A DNA stretch of 64,000 bases, taken from NCBI GenBank assembly GCA_023014485.1, contig JAJOZX010000874.1, positions 897,501 through 961,500 of the forward strand, given 5' to 3'. The notes below the pieces were generated by a model, which saw only the letters and a program-made list of their open reading frames with translations, was not told the origin of the DNA and did not search any database. This document shows positions 49,666-60,600 of this stretch, one piece after another (within the stretch, counting starts at the first letter, position 1; the number at the start of each line of letters is the position of its first letter). This DNA comes from Bathynomus jamesi (lineage: Eukaryota > Arthropoda > Malacostraca > Isopoda > Cirolanidae). A program made the translations under genes and the position numbers.

Positions 49666-50393
49666 TGAAGGTGGTAGTGATTCCGCACGAGGTGTATGCT
49701 TCATTGCAAAGTTCAAAGATTCCAGACACGGCTCTAGAACCCCGTAAAAGTAGGCTTAAAAGAATGGAAAGCGAGTTGCTAGCGCTATTAAATAATGAAA
49801 AGTCACCTGATGAGAAAAGGATCTTGTACTAAGAGGCTTTGCAGAAATTTATTCATGAGTACGACAGAACTCCCCGTGGTTATTAGGCACAGCGTGAGTA
49901 GCGCTGAGCATGCGACACAGGACCTGGGCCCGACGTTAGAGATGACCAACCAAAGAGCAACGGAACACAACACATCGAACATGTGTTGAAAATCAGTCTC
50001 CCACATACATTGAGAAATAAAGGCTTAAGTCTTTATAATCTATTGAGTGAGGACCCCATCATACACTGGGCCAATACAGGCGAGGTCATTGTTGAAGGAC
50101 CAAGGGCACAAGGATCCAACATCGTTGACATTGTTCATGATCTGGTGAGAAAGTGGGGCAGGCACTCACCAACAGGATGGAAGCATATTAAAGCAAGACT
50201 ACAACAAATAAATGTCCTCAAAACATTGATAGGTAATCCGAATAAGTTAAAAGACCTGGATCAAGTCTCGCATGTGTCACAACTGAGTACGCCATCGCCC
50301 CCAGCAGCAGCGTCTCTGAAGAAGAGAAAGAAGAGAACAAACGGCCAACCTTATCCACGTGTCTGTAAAATACGCAAATGGCTAACATATTAA
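49665..50393 (+). pseudogene. Polinton GEVIVEG-domain protein of unknown function
   Basis: Starts MKVVVIPHEVYASLQSSKIP, overlapping the previous stop by one base. A TAA after KRILY (about 49830) and a frameshift near 49980 break it. The C-terminal frame (49983-50393) has LSLYNLLSEDPIIHWANTGE and VEGPRAQGSNIVDIVHDLVR, then a Lys/Pro linker and KIRKWLTY. Same architecture as copy 1 (18249-19091). The end overlaps the integrase start by 16 bases. Confidence 0.78.
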
Positions 50394-51448
50394 GTAAACG
50401 CTATTATGACATTTCTAACCCCGCCTCCTATGGCGTTAATAGACTGTACAGAGGTGTTTACGGTAGGGAAAAAAGATGTTGAGAGGTTTTTGCGGAGCAG
50501 GATGCTTATACACTTCATAAACCGGTGAGAAAAAGGTTTAAAACGGCCAAGACAACAGCGGATTCGATTGACTCTATTTGGCAAGCGGATTTAACAGACA
50601 TGCAAAGATATTCAGGTATAATGACGGATACCGCTACATCCTATTCATAATAGATGTATTCTCTAGATATCTGTGGCTAATTCCCTGAAAAATAAATCGC
50701 CTGAAACAGTTGCTAAAGCGACCAAAACGTTGATGTTAAAAGAAGAAAGGGTTCCTGGCTATTTTTGTACGGATATGGGGAAAGAATTTATAGGTCGCGC
50801 TTTTCAGAACATGCTGACAGAGTTTAATATCAGTTACTACACTAGCAGTTCTATACATAAGGCCTCTTTAGCTGAAAGAGTTCAACGTACCATAAAGGAA
50901 CGCATGCATCGCTATTTTACACATAAAAACACATACAGATATATAAACGTTCTCGGGTCATTGGCTCATCATACAACCGTTCACACCACCGTACGATTGG
51001 CACAACACCTAACGAAGTTTTAGAAAGAGGTACGCTGCCAGAGGTGAGAAGAGATGGAGCACCGCCACCACACTCTACACATTTCAAAATCAATGATTAT
51101 GTAAGGCTATCACGTTCGGGAAATAAATTCGCGAAGGGATTTGAGCAAGGATGGACACGTGAGATTTTTAAAGTTCGTGCTATGAGACCTAAAGGCGAGA
51201 TAATGATGTATTACGTTGAAGATTTGAATGGGGAAGAGATCGCTGGAGGCTTTTACCGCGAGGAGTTGCAGAAAGTGACATTTAATTTAGGAAAAAGTGT
51301 GTTTAAAATTGAAAAAATTTTAGGCAGCAAAGGTTCAGGAAAGAGAAAAATGTACCTGTTGAAGTGGCTGGGTTACCCAGAAAGCTTCAACACCTATATA
51401 AAAGCTGCTGCAATAATGAAGCTTAATAATATGCAACATGGCGCCTAG
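50378..51448 (+). pseudogene. Polinton integrase with C-terminal chromodomain
   Basis: The start MANILSKRYYDISNPASYGV at 50378 lies inside the upstream gene's last codons. Frameshifts occur near 50470, 50610 and 50690, and after TKF (51023). The catalytic core is visible: WQADLTDMQRYS (first Asp), YFCTDMGKEFIGRAFQ (second Asp) and KASLAERVQRTIKER (Glu). Next come an SH3-like INDYVRLSRSGNKFAKGFEQ and a chromodomain (SVFKIEKILGSKGSG, MYLLKWLGYPESFN), which in such integrases is thought to guide insertion. It lacks the 11-bp expansion seen in copy 1. Confidence 0.92.
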
Positions 51449-52274
51449 CCAGTTCTATGTCACACTCCCGTCCTTTTCTTCTCTGTCTGTACATCCTAAC
51501 AACACCCTCGCCAACTTTGTGACAGAACTACAAGAACCCATTGAATTGGAGCGTGATTCGTATGAGGTGCGTTTATGTGAACTCCAGTTCTCTCCAAATT
51601 TTTAACTGTTGAAAATGAGCAAATCATATTTCTGATCCTTAGAAGAATCGATGAGTGCGAAAAATTAGGCATAACCTTAGACAATACTATGAGATCAGTC
51701 CTCTCTGGTGAGGAACAGTACTGTAGTACAAATATTTCGCTACGAATCGGGCATTATGCACAACCATGGACATTTTGACGGGGTTAAACAAGAGTCTTGA
51801 AAAGTCGTATCTGACAAACGATTTATTTTTTGAAGTCATAAACATAGACACGCCTGCATGCACATTGAAGTTAAAATCAACGCTTAGTAGAAATATTAAA
51901 GATAAAGAGCTGTTCACAATTGTGGCTGAGGGCCGATATAGCGCAGCTCTCCAAAGAGATACCTTTCACGAGGCACAGCATGACTTGTCCAGCTTAATGT
52001 ATCAATTGAGGATGTAGAAATTGGGGGAAAGCTGTCCATCCCCAGACATGTGCTATATTTACAGCAATATCGTAGAGCACCAATTTGTTGGGGACACCCA
52101 GGCGCGCCTGCTGCGCATTGCACACATCCCCAACCATAGAGGGAAAAGTTTGACCATTACATATGACAAGCCCCATTATGTGAATGTTGCGACTAATCTA
52201 TTAACCAACATCTCGATATATATAAGAACGGTGATGGGAGCTTAACAGTGAAACTACAATTTCGTCGTTTATAA
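51438..52274 (+). pseudogene. Polinton minor capsid protein (penton-like)
   Basis: Starts MAPSQFYVTLPSFSSLSVHP, overlapping the integrase stop. The frame stops at 51602 and moves twice. The C-terminal region SNIVEHQFVGDTQARLLRIA, with YDKPHYVNVATNLLTNISIY and KLQFRRL (stop at 52274), matches the single-jelly-roll minor capsid proteins of Polintons. The expected length of about 275 codons fits. Its TAA overlaps the next ATG. Confidence 0.8.
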
Positions 52275-52659
52275 TGACAAGAAGGCCATTCACAGTCTAT
52301 CGAAGGGTGAGATATCAGCGTGGGAGTGGACTTGGATCAATTTTTTCGTCCGTACTACGCACCGCTGTCCCACTGTTGAAGAGGGGTGCTAGATACCTAG
52401 GGAGGAAGGCGTTACAATCAGGTTTTAACGCGGCAGAAGACATACTGGGTGGAACTAAGCCTACAGAAGCTCTAAAAAACATTTAAAACGTACACGGGAC
52501 GAAATCATCAAAGATGCAAAGAGAAAAATGCATGGTGGCGGAAAGAAGAGAGCAGCCAGGAAGAAGAGGTTACCATCACGTGGCGCTAAACGTAAAAGGA
52601 ATTCAAAAAAGAAGTGCTCTAAACGTATGATACCTATGGCTGATCATTTTTTTAACTGA
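52274..52659 (+). pseudogene. Polinton basic core-like protein
   Basis: Starts MTRRPFTVYRRVRYQRGSGL, with a SIFSSVLRTAVPLLKRGARY amphipathic segment and GRKALQSGFNAAEDILGG, resembling adenovirus-type minor core/pX-like proteins found in Polintons. A frameshift near 52486 separates this from the Lys/Arg-rich tail (KRKMHGGGKKRAARKKR ... MADHFFN, stop at 52659). Probably packs DNA or bridges it to the capsid; inferred from composition and position. Copy 1 keeps only the tail. Confidence 0.75.
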
Positions 52660-52739
52660 TATAAGCTGTGGACATTACTCTCACGAATCATAAGCAGTTT
52701 ACTAGCTGTCGAGAGAGGTGGCACTATTTCTGTCTCGTC

Positions 52740-54029
52740 ATGGCGCGTTTCATCCGTCCGTGTAGTTCACAATGCTGTAAATCGGAACTGTCCCTCTTTG
52801 ATATGCACCCCACTCAGGTCTTTATTGAGCATAGCGACTTTATTACAATTAACCCATTAAACATAATTAGTTCGCCGAGTGGCCCTATAAAATTCGTGAT
52901 ACCCAGCTCAGGCCCTTACTTTTTTGACCCGAGCTGCATGCACATGTACGCTAAACTACGTATAGCCCTTTTAGATGGAACGGACTGCGATTATAGTTAC
53001 TCAGCATACCCTGAAACCAACTTTTTACACTCCATATTCAGCCAGTGTGAGGTGTATTTAAATCAGTTTAACATCTCGGCAGGAACGGGGTATTATCACC
53101 TACGAGCCTATCTGGAAAATGTCCTCAACTTTTCAAAAGAAGCGAAGGACACCTTTTTAACCGCCGAGGGATATTACATAAAGATGAAAATGGTATAAAG
53201 GATAAATTTAAAAATTCTAAAAAAAAGATATACGAATGTTTTGGACGTCTTCATACAGATTTCACATTCCAGGAGAAACTGCTTATGAACTGGATTGAAG
53301 TTAAGCTCACCGCACGATCCTGAGATCTGCATAAATCTGGGGTCTGATCAAGAAGAGGGCGCGAAACCCGTTGTGATTCACATCATGGAGACGTATTTGC
53401 GTGTACGCCGAGTGAAATTAAGTTCGCCAGAACAAATACAAATTGAGAAAGACTTAACACACGCCACACTAAAATACCCAATTAACAGGGTACAGATCAC
53501 TCTATACACGGTGCCCGTCGGGTTGGCCTTGAAGCAACTAGAAAATGTGGCACTTGGAATCCTACCTAAAAGGATTTTAATTGGAATGCAGGACCATGCC
53601 TCGACGAATGGAAAATACAAAAGGAGTGCCTTTAAATTCGAGAATTTCGGCCTTAAAAATATAACTCTATACGTAAATGGCATCGCTTTGGGAGGGATTA
53701 TGATTACGGACTACTCATCAGATGCTGTGTTCCCGCTCTGCGCGAGAGCTTATAGTAGTCTGGCTCATAATGCAGGGTCATGTGACGAGCTTGGGTTTGG
53801 CGTAATGCAGAAAGAATTTGCCGAAGAATTTAACATTTATTCATTTGATATTACCCCTGACTTCTCTGCTGGCGTAAATACACACTTAAGTCCACAACGG
53901 AGTGGGAATATCTCAGTGAGTTTGGAATTTGCCAAACCTATAGACGCGCCTATTAGTGTATTCGTGTACCTCGAATCACAAGCACTAATAGAAGTTGATC
54001 GTTTCAGGAACGTGGTCAAAGACTTTTAA
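52740..54029 (+). pseudogene. Polinton major capsid protein (double jelly-roll)
   Basis: Start chosen at MARFIRPCSSQCCKSELSLF (52740) to match copy 1; the frame is open upstream. The N-terminal half has DMHPTQVFIEHSDFITINPL and ETNFLHSIFSQCEVYLNQFN. A frameshift region at 53197-53330 follows. The second frame has CINLGSDQEEGAKPVVIHIM, NRVQITLYTVPVGLALKQ, GMQDHASTNGKYKRSAFKF, LYVNGIALGG and LSPQRSGNISVSLEF, and ends at 54029. About 430 codons, somewhat short for the family. This uninterrupted copy proves the insertion site of the transposon in copy 1. Confidence 0.92.
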
Positions 54030-54030
54030 A

Positions 54031-54518
54031 ATGGACACGAATACACTCCAGAGAGTAATGAAAAGTGATTGAATTACACGCTCCAAATTTATCGGTATTT
54101 GCGAAGAATGAAATATTGAAATTGCCAACTACGAGAAACTGGTACGGGATTATCGTGAACACCGACATTGTGGATGGGTGAGGAGATTCATTGGTTTGCA
54201 ATCTATTTTAAAAATAGGGAAAGAATGTACTATTTTGATTCACTCGGCACTCAGCCCTGGAATGACCCTGCTATAGTAAATTTAATTGAGCAGATACATG
54301 TACCTCAGATTGTATGGAACCCGTACCGCTTTCAATGATATTATAGTAACACGTGCGGCATGTATTGCATTTCATTTCTCATGCACATGTCACGTGGGAA
54401 GGGATTTATAAATTTTTTAAAATTATTCGATTTGTGCGACACTGAAATGAATGATAAAACGGTATGCAGAAAGATAACAAAAAGGTTCCCATATGTTAGC
54501 ACCCGCAGTATTGTGTAA
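54031..54518 (+). pseudogene. Polinton adenovirus-like cysteine protease
   Basis: Starts MDTNTLQRVMKSD two bases after the capsid stop; the next codon is TGA. Later frames show a damaged His region near 54.19 kb, YYFDSLGTQPWNDPAIVNLI, and the catalytic Cys region NTCGMYCISFLMH near 54.35 kb. The end STRSIV lies at 54518. At least four lesions. Capsid maturation is the expected role from homology to adenovirus protease. Confidence 0.85.
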
Positions 54519-54906
54519 AGGTGTATATCTATATTGTGTAAAGGCCTATTTGTCGCCATTAAGACTTATTTAATGGACACTGGTTCCGCTTTTTACATGT
54601 TTTCTACCATTTAATAAATTAAATGAAAATACAATGTGTTTTGTTCTTAACCCCCGAAAAAACATTTACATTAGTTCCTCGATGACCTGGCATTCGTTGG
54701 ACTGGATGTGAGCCAATACCTCGACCCGTGTTCAGGTTGCTGGGTTGGCTATGCAGTAAAGCATCCATATCGTTCATGCCCCTTTCATCAAAACGAAAAG
54801 TAGCTATAACACGATCAAGTTCCGCATCGGTCCTATAAGGAGAAGTTAACATGATTAGTTCAAGCTGAGTCAAATAAAGTTAAGTAAAATTAAACTAGTT
54901 TAATTA

Positions 54907-54972
54907 AAGAGATACAATAAGGGAAAATCCCGATTAGGACGCCTGGCAAATTGTAATCACAAAGCAGGTATC
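54907..54972. repeat. Intronic direct repeat, unit 1
   Basis: GAGATACAATAAGGGAAAA followed by CCCGATTAGGACGCCTGGCA and AATTGTAATCACAAAGCAG recurs at 55439-55500 with one or two changes. Both lie inside the intron of the right-edge gene, and a CCGAAATAACC(A/G)C(G/A)AAGGA motif is also duplicated (55105 and 55393). Confidence 0.85.
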
Positions 54973-55438
54973 CTGACAGGTTTCAAAAGTAAGCATCGGG
55001 ATAATCTTAAGTTTTTAATATTTCTAAAATCCTACCTGTACAACTTTCTGTAAGTTTTTAAATTATCAAGAAATGTACAATTAAAGCCACACACACTATA
55101 TATATGCCGAAATAACCACGAAGGAAACAGACAATAATTAAAAGCGAGTAAGCTAATTTACAGCTCCAAAGTAAGATTAGCTGGGTGTGCTACGCTTCGT
55201 CTGCCTGCAGCGGGTCTCGAACTTGCAGATGATTCTTAATAGTTTTTAATATTTCTATTGTATCTATATTGTGTAAAGGTGTGTATACACTTTCGCTTAA
55301 ATCACAAACTAATTTTCAAAACATTTATTACGACATTTATAAGTTAATTAACACTGAATGAGCCGCATAGCTCCACCATATATATATATAATGCCGAAAT
55401 AACCGCAAAGGAGACAGAGAATGAGACAATAATTAAAA

Positions 55439-55500
55439 GAGATACAATAAGGGAAAACCCCGATTAGGACGCCTGGCAAATTGTAATCACAAAGCAGATA
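55439..55500. repeat. Intronic direct repeat, unit 2
   Basis: Second copy of the 54907-54972 repeat. The pair implies an internal duplication of roughly 530 bp, partly eroded. Confidence 0.85.
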
Positions 55501-55822
55501 TCCTTTCACTTCGCTTTATCACGAATTTTAAAAATTATAATACATGCAGTGAATGAACCGGAGTACATAATAAAAAATTAATTACTTACATCTCTGCGAA
55601 GTCGTTAACGGGAAAATCGTTCTCGCTGCCACAAATTTCTGTAACAACCTGCGTTGAGAGAAGTTCATTCTATCAAAAGCGTTGAAAAGGTGGAGCGCAG
55701 CCGCTGGGTAGAAATCTTCATTTTCAAACAATTCGGGAGTTGTATAACTGACTCATGGTTGATATTCCAAAAGCACTGAGCGAGAAAATTACTGAAATAA
55801 GGTCCTGAGATGAAAGTGCCCC

Positions 55823-55975
55823 CTTTTATAAACGGGATCGTGATCAACCTTCAACACAAGAAACGCGAGCTTCCTATTGGGTATCAGTGAATTTTGGGCG
55901 GGGCTTGACGCGTAGGCCCGCATAGCAGCCAAACATAGGTTCTGTGCTCCGCCCACAGGGCTGTGATTGGTGCCC
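55823..55975 (-). promoter_or_regulatory. TATA, GC and CCAAT boxes of the right-edge gene
   Basis: On the minus strand TATAAAAG (55830-55823) is 74 bp upstream of the ATG at 55756, with a TCAGT initiator-like site 35-39 bp downstream of the TATA start. Further upstream are an ATTGG (CCAAT) motif at about 55878 and 55965 and GGGCGGGGC/CCGCCC at about 55895 and 55949. This is a dense promoter for a transposon gene. Confidence 0.6.
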
Positions 55976-56009
55976 CGTGAAATCTAGGGCGTGTCAGATA
56001 TTCCCATTC

Positions 56010-56100
56010 ATAGAGAGAGAGAAATACGTTGTTTTGGTCTTGTATTCTGCCCCGAGAGAGAGAGAGAGAACAGAGAGAGAGCGCGAGAGCGAGGGAGACG
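56010..56100. repeat. (GA)n-rich tracts
   Basis: Interrupted GA runs flanking a short unique segment. The RERE frame is an artefact. Confidence 0.8.
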
Positions 56101-56429
56101 AGGAACTGGACGAGGATGGTTTGTGAATTTATTTATGGTGCCCTATCTAAAATAGGATCGGAAAAAATTTATTGTCTCTAAAATATAAAACGTCTCAAAC
56201 TGGAAGGTAATTATCCACGAAGGTAAATTCAGCAGTGCGCGAAGCTCGCTCTCCCATATGTAAAAGTTTATTGTATCCCTGCGTTATAGTACGATACAAT
56301 AAATAAATTTAAAAAAATAACAGATGTGTGATAGATGCTGATCATTAAACGCCAAAGTTTATTTCGATATCATAAACTTCTGCGCCAAGCACAATTTTCA
56401 GAACGGTGTTTAACATAATTATTTATACA

Positions 56430-56479
<50 letters not shown>

Positions 56480-56511
56480 GCGAAAGACAGACAGAGATAT
56501 TTGTACATATA
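56101..56511. other. Non-coding, with (AT)n at 56432-56478
   Basis: No gene seen. AT-rich, stop-filled in all frames. Confidence 0.5.
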
Positions 56512-56600
56512 TAGGATCACCTTTGCTTTCGATGGCTTCGGCCCGAATTGTTCGTTCTGGCGAAGGTAAAACTTTTCACCCAGCCCTAGACCTACAAAAG
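56512..56600 (-). repeat. SINE tail, same family as 27990-28137
   Basis: Read on -, GTAGGTCTAGGGCTGGGTG, ACCTTCGCCAGAACGAAC and AATTCGGGCCGAAGCCAT match the body of SINE B near 28070-28130. The tRNA-like head is missing; (AT)n follows at the 3' end, as in the other copy. Confidence 0.75.
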
Positions 56601-56735
56601 TGACAGAGAGAGCGAGAGGGAGAGAGAGAGAGAGAGGGAGAGAGAGAGAGCGAGAGAGAGAGGGAGAGAGAGAGAGAGAGAGAGAGGGGGAAGAGAGAGA
56701 GCGAGAGGGAGAGAGAGGTAGAGAGAGAGAGGGCG
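56601..56735. repeat. (GA)n microsatellite, ~130 bp
   Basis: Long GA-rich run with G or C interruptions. It directly adjoins the 3' end of the CR1 element. Confidence 0.9.
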
Positions 56736-56838
56736 AGTTACAAGGAGTTACAAGGAAAAGAAGTACCTCAAAAGGCCTTGCTACCCCTACCGAGGAGGTA
56801 CCAATGGCAACGGGTGCCAGGGAAAATTTTCTACACCC

Positions 56839-58436
56839 TCAAATAGTGTGCAAGATTTGGTCTAACCTTTTCTTGAAATTATCCACAAAGGAACTGTTCA
56901 CAACTTCTGAAGGTAACCTGTTCCACGTGTCACAGATCTTATACGTAAAGTAATTCCCACACACACTAGTCCTGAACCGTTTCAAATCCAACTTCCAACC
57001 ATTATTGTGAGTTGGGTTATCATTTAAACTAAACATGCTTCTAAAATCGACATCGTTGAACTCGCGTAAGAACTTGAAAACCTCGATCAGTTGACCGCGC
57101 AGCCTCCGAGTTTCCAGCGAAAACAAGTTCAGGGCGCGTAACCGTCGATTGTAGCCCATATGCCTAACGGAAGGGATTAACTTTGTGGCCTCGCCTGCAC
57201 TCGCTCCAGCTTCTCAATATCTTTCTTGAGGGTGGGCGACCAGAACTGCACAGCATACTCCAGGTGCGGCCGAACAAGGGAATTGTACAGAGAGAACACA
57301 ATCTCCTTGTTTCGAAACTGAAATTGCCTCCTGATATAACCCAACAGCTTCTGGGCTTTCTTTTTCACCTCTACGCACTGTTTGGTAAACTTAAGGTCGC
57401 TGCTAATTAGCACACCCAAGTCCTTTTGCAAATCAGTCTCCTCGATATTACTCCCCAACATGGAGTAGTTCGACTTGGGACTGGCATAGCCAATGTGTAT
57501 CACCTTGCATTTACCCAAGTTAAACGGCATTTGCCATTTTTCGGACCACTCTCCTATCCCACGTAGGTCCGCAAGCAGTTGCTCGATCGCTTCGGGCGTC
57601 CAAACATTGGCCCCAAGCTTGGTTTCATCAGCGAATTTGGCGATCCGACTGACGATGCCACCGTCGATATCATTAATGTAAATGATAACAACAGATGACC
57701 CGAAACGGAACCCTGAGGAACCCAACTAGTGAGTGAGGCCCAACCCTGGCTAACCCATTTAATTAGAACCCTCTGCCGCCTATTCTTCAGCCAGTTTTCA
57801 ATCTACCTACCTACTTCCCCACCGATACCCAGCGCGCGCACTTTCGCTATTAGCCGGCGGTGAGGTACCTTATCAAAGGCTTTCTGAATGTCGAGATAAA
57901 GTATATCAATCGCCCTACTCTTATCATACTCACTCAACATGACGTGGAAAAGCTCGAGCAAGTTGGTGAGACACGACCTATGCTGTCTAAACCCATGTTG
58001 GGAATCCCCAAGCAGCTTGTAGTAATCCAAATGGTCAATGATCCTATCCGCTATTATCCCCTCTAATAATTTACCTACAACTGAAGTGAGACCAATGGGA
58101 CGATAGTTCCCTGGAATTTCGTGATCCCCTTTCTTAAAGATATGGGGTCACGTTGGCTTCCCTCCAGTCACCAGGCATCTGGCATGTCTCCAACGATTTG
58201 CTGAAGACTGTAGCCAGTTGAGGAGCCACCTGGTCGCGCACCTCCCGCAACACTCTGGGGAGGAACTGGTCTGGCCCAAGAGCCTTAAACGCGCTCAGTT
58301 TGTCTATTCTATCGGCAACGACTGTCGCGGTACACTGAACACTATCCAGGCCAGCACCTTCATGCCTGACGCCTGGCCCTGGGATGACGCGGGTATCCTC
58401 CCTGGTGAACACTCCCGCAAAGTAATCATTAAGCAC
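56839..58436 (-). pseudogene. CR1 reverse transcriptase and C-terminal domain
   Basis: DYFAGVFTREDTRVIPGPG starts the region; LGPDQFLPRVLREV, GDWREANVTP, GNYRPIGLTSVVGKLLEGII, GDSQHGFRQHRSCLTNLLEL and DILYLDIQKAFDKVPHRRLI (motif A) follow. After frame changes the active-site box reads IAKFADETKLG, FADE instead of FADD, which would abolish metal binding. Then GKCKVIHIGYASPKSNYSML and the tail LRALNLFSLETRRLRGQLIE, ICDTWNRLPSEVVNSSFVDN end at 56839. Several frameshifts. Confidence 0.93.
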
Positions 58437-58496
58437 ATTAGCAGAGGCATGCCACCCGTAGTTCTTCGTTATGTTTTGCTAGCCTAACTTTCGCCT

Positions 58497-59110
58497 TCAT
58501 TTCCGTACACAGCCATACTCCTCAGTGTCCTTATGGGAACGATTGGCCTTCGCCCTCCTATACGCGGCTTTCCTATTTCGAATAGCCGAAGCGATGTCAC
58601 GACTGAACCACTTCGGCTGCGTTGAAGAAGGGGTGACCGGTTTTGAGGGTATGGCAGCAGACTGCAGCACCATAAACTCGTCCCGGAATGCACTCCACAC
58701 TCCCTCAACATCGCCGCCGACCTCTAACCCCATCTCACCTACGCTATCCCTGAGGCTAACAAAGTCCGCCCGCTGTAGATCGAGCTTACTGCCTCTCGAG
58801 TTACTACGCTTCACCGGAGGGACGCACCCACGGAACCTAATCAGACCGTGATCACTCCCGCCCAGCGATGCGTCAACGGTGAGGCCAGTGACGAGGTTGT
58901 CTTCGGTGGTGAATACTAAGTCTAGAACGCTTTCGCCTCGTGTGGGCTCACTGACCCACTGAGTGAGGAAGTTCTCATCAGCAAAGTCAACTAGCCTCCT
59001 CCCTTCAGCATCAGCAGTCCTGTCTTCCCATTTTATGCCGCTTCCTAATCGACCTAGAATTAAAAAGCACTGCACGGGGGGAGCCTTCCCTATCCTGACC
59101 GCCCCCTAGC
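58497..59110 (-). pseudogene. CR1 endonuclease, internally deleted
   Basis: The segment begins VLFNSRSIRKRH (normal start of the domain) and jumps within a few codons to GIKWEDRTADAEGRRLVDFA. This removes the ETHL-type and most GDFN residues. The rest is normal: FLTQWVSEPTRGESVLDLVF, GSDHGLIRFRGCVPP, and the linker PKWFSRDIASAIRNRKAAYR. Without the deleted part the copy cannot nick DNA. Confidence 0.85.
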
Positions 59111-60536
59111 TCGACCCGTTTCCGAACAGCCATGGCTGTAGGGAGTTGAAGAGCCCCTCACCAACGAGGGGGCAACTTCCGCAGGAGGCTGAGCCCCCTC
59201 CAATGGGGAAGGAGGGTCACCCACCTTGACGCACCCTTCAGTTGAGGGTACGTTCGCTGCCGGCTCAACATCATCTCTCCCCGGTGGGGGCCAATCATCA
59301 ATCCCCGGGCTTGACATCACCATACGGTATAGGTGCCGGTCAAACAGCGTGCCTAGCACACCTTTACCCTTGACATTGAGGTGGACACCATCCCTTTGAT
59401 ACAGGTCCCACCTACCTGAAAACGCGTCGAACGCGTCAACAAACCTCAGGCCCAGTGGGACGCACAAGTTTTGCACCCTCTCGTTGATGCCAATGACCTT
59501 ACTGAGCGCGTGGTCACTGGCATTCATCCGCGGTAAAATACCCATCAACATTCCCCTGTCTGTCTTAAGTTTTAGATCATCCGCAAGAGACATGATCTCG
59601 GTGATGATCCCTTCCGTTGAACCTACCCTACCGCCTTTGAGGAACAGGTCGTTGCCACCAGCATGAACAACGATCGCAGTCCTCCGACTAGCCAAGCGCA
59701 GCTTCTGTAATTCCTTCCTTATGTGCGCCTTTCCCCGACCAGGTAAGCACCTTATCTTCCTCCTGTCTCGGTTTGCAGAAGCAAAGTACTTCTCCTAGTC
59801 CCTAATCTGCGAATCCCCAATTAAAACGGTGTCTTCCTCCTTCGCGCACAGGAGACTAAAGCGGTTGGAGGTCCTGACAGGGGCAACCGGGGTCTCGGGT
59901 TTCGGCTTCGCAGCCTTCTTGCCCGAGATCTTTCGATGCCCGTCGCCACCCATAGACGCGGCCGCACTTACACCATCAGACCCACCACGGCTTCTTTGGG
60001 CCATCAGTAGGCCCCTTCCCACCATTTTTCTTTATCGGCCCCTTCCCACCCTTCTCTATTGGCCCCTTCTTTGCGCCCTCCACCTTGCGCCGCGGTTCCG
60101 TGCATCCCACGTGGGTCGCTGGCGATTCCTGACACTGATTTTGTACCCTGGCCCCCGGTTGCACCTCTACCCTTTCTCCGCGATCCCGAGCTCTGTCCAT
60201 TCCATCGCTGGACCGCCTTTCCAGGGCAGCTATCCTATCAATGAGCTCCGGGTTTTAGGGCGCAGCCTCGTCAGTGACCGCCGCATCTCCAACAGCCAAT
60301 CTGGACGACTCGAGCCGCCGGACCCTCTCCACCAGCTTCTCGTAAAACTGCATGAGTTCGCAAAAGCGGCACATGCTGTAGTGGTTGATCTTCTCGAAGC
60401 AGGCTTCTTTGAAGTCCGTCACCCACTGGTTTACTCCACACCTCGCACATTCAGCCTTCAGTTTCTGCGGTCCAGCCATTGTAACTTTTTTTTTTCGAAC
60501 TCTGAATACACTGAATAAGATAAAGCGTTCTAGCAA
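59090..60536 (-). pseudogene. CR1 ORF1: zinc ribbon plus SGNH/GDSL esterase
   Basis: The N-terminal part (60480-60255) has CARCGVNQWVTDF and MCRFCELMQFYEKLVERV, a two-pair Cys ribbon followed by a coiled-coil-like heptad region (RIAALERRS). A Gly/Lys-rich linker with GPIEKGGKGPIKKNGGKGP follows. After frameshifts the esterase appears: VLIGDSQIRD (GDS block), IVVHAGGNDLFLKGG (GGND block) and DGVHLNVKGKG (the DxxH catalytic pair). Esterase-bearing ORF1 is known for CR1 elements; its role is unclear. At least two frame changes, near 60.25 and 59.79 kb. Confidence 0.88.
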
Positions 60537-60600
60537 TGAAAACTATCGAAAACGTTCTGACCAGTATATAAAAAAGGAGGGGGGCGAAATTCTTCACGCG

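Larger units (their letters stand above)
54619..55756 (-). pseudogene. Two-exon Polinton right-edge gene (unknown, spliced)
   Basis: Exon 1 runs from an ATG at 55756 to 55590. It carries TPELFENEDFYPAAALHLFN and, after indels, SENDFPVNDFAEM. Donor GTAAGT is at 55589-55584. The acceptor TTCTCCTTATAG ends at 54833. Exon 2 (54832-54619) continues TDAELDRVIATFRFDERGMN and ends KTHCIFI. The 757-bp intron joins the frames as DFAEM-TDAEL without a break. Exon 1 has two indels, so this copy is damaged. Acidic, no recognised domain. A TATA box lies upstream. It converges on the protease. No counterpart is left in copy 1. Confidence 0.6.
42330..55980. mobile_element. Polinton/Maverick, copy 2 (nearly full gene set)
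   Basis: All hallmark Polinton genes are present in two divergent blocks: polymerase plus accessory ORFs on - (48.63 to 42.37 kb) and virion/integration genes on + (48.7 to 54.5 kb), with a convergent spliced gene at 55.76-54.62 kb. Length of about 13.6 kb is below the usual 15-20 kb and I could not find terminal inverted repeats, so both limits are approximate. Most genes have one or more frameshifts; the small protein at 49342 is intact. It is inverted relative to copy 1. Confidence 0.92.
56736..60600 (-). mobile_element. CR1-type LINE, copy A
   Basis: Reading leftward: ORF1 with zinc-ribbon and esterase domains (60.54-59.1 kb), a deleted endonuclease (59.1-58.5 kb), and reverse transcriptase with C-terminal domain (58.44-56.84 kb). 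The 3' end has two tandem CTTGTAACTC units (about 56735-56755) next to (GA)n. Compared with copy B (61.4-64 kb) the shared part differs at few positions. Confidence 0.92.

Noticed and set aside
59829..60518. 229-codon plus-strand frame
   Set aside because: Antisense of CR1 ORF1, whose zinc-ribbon and linker are recognisable on the other strand.
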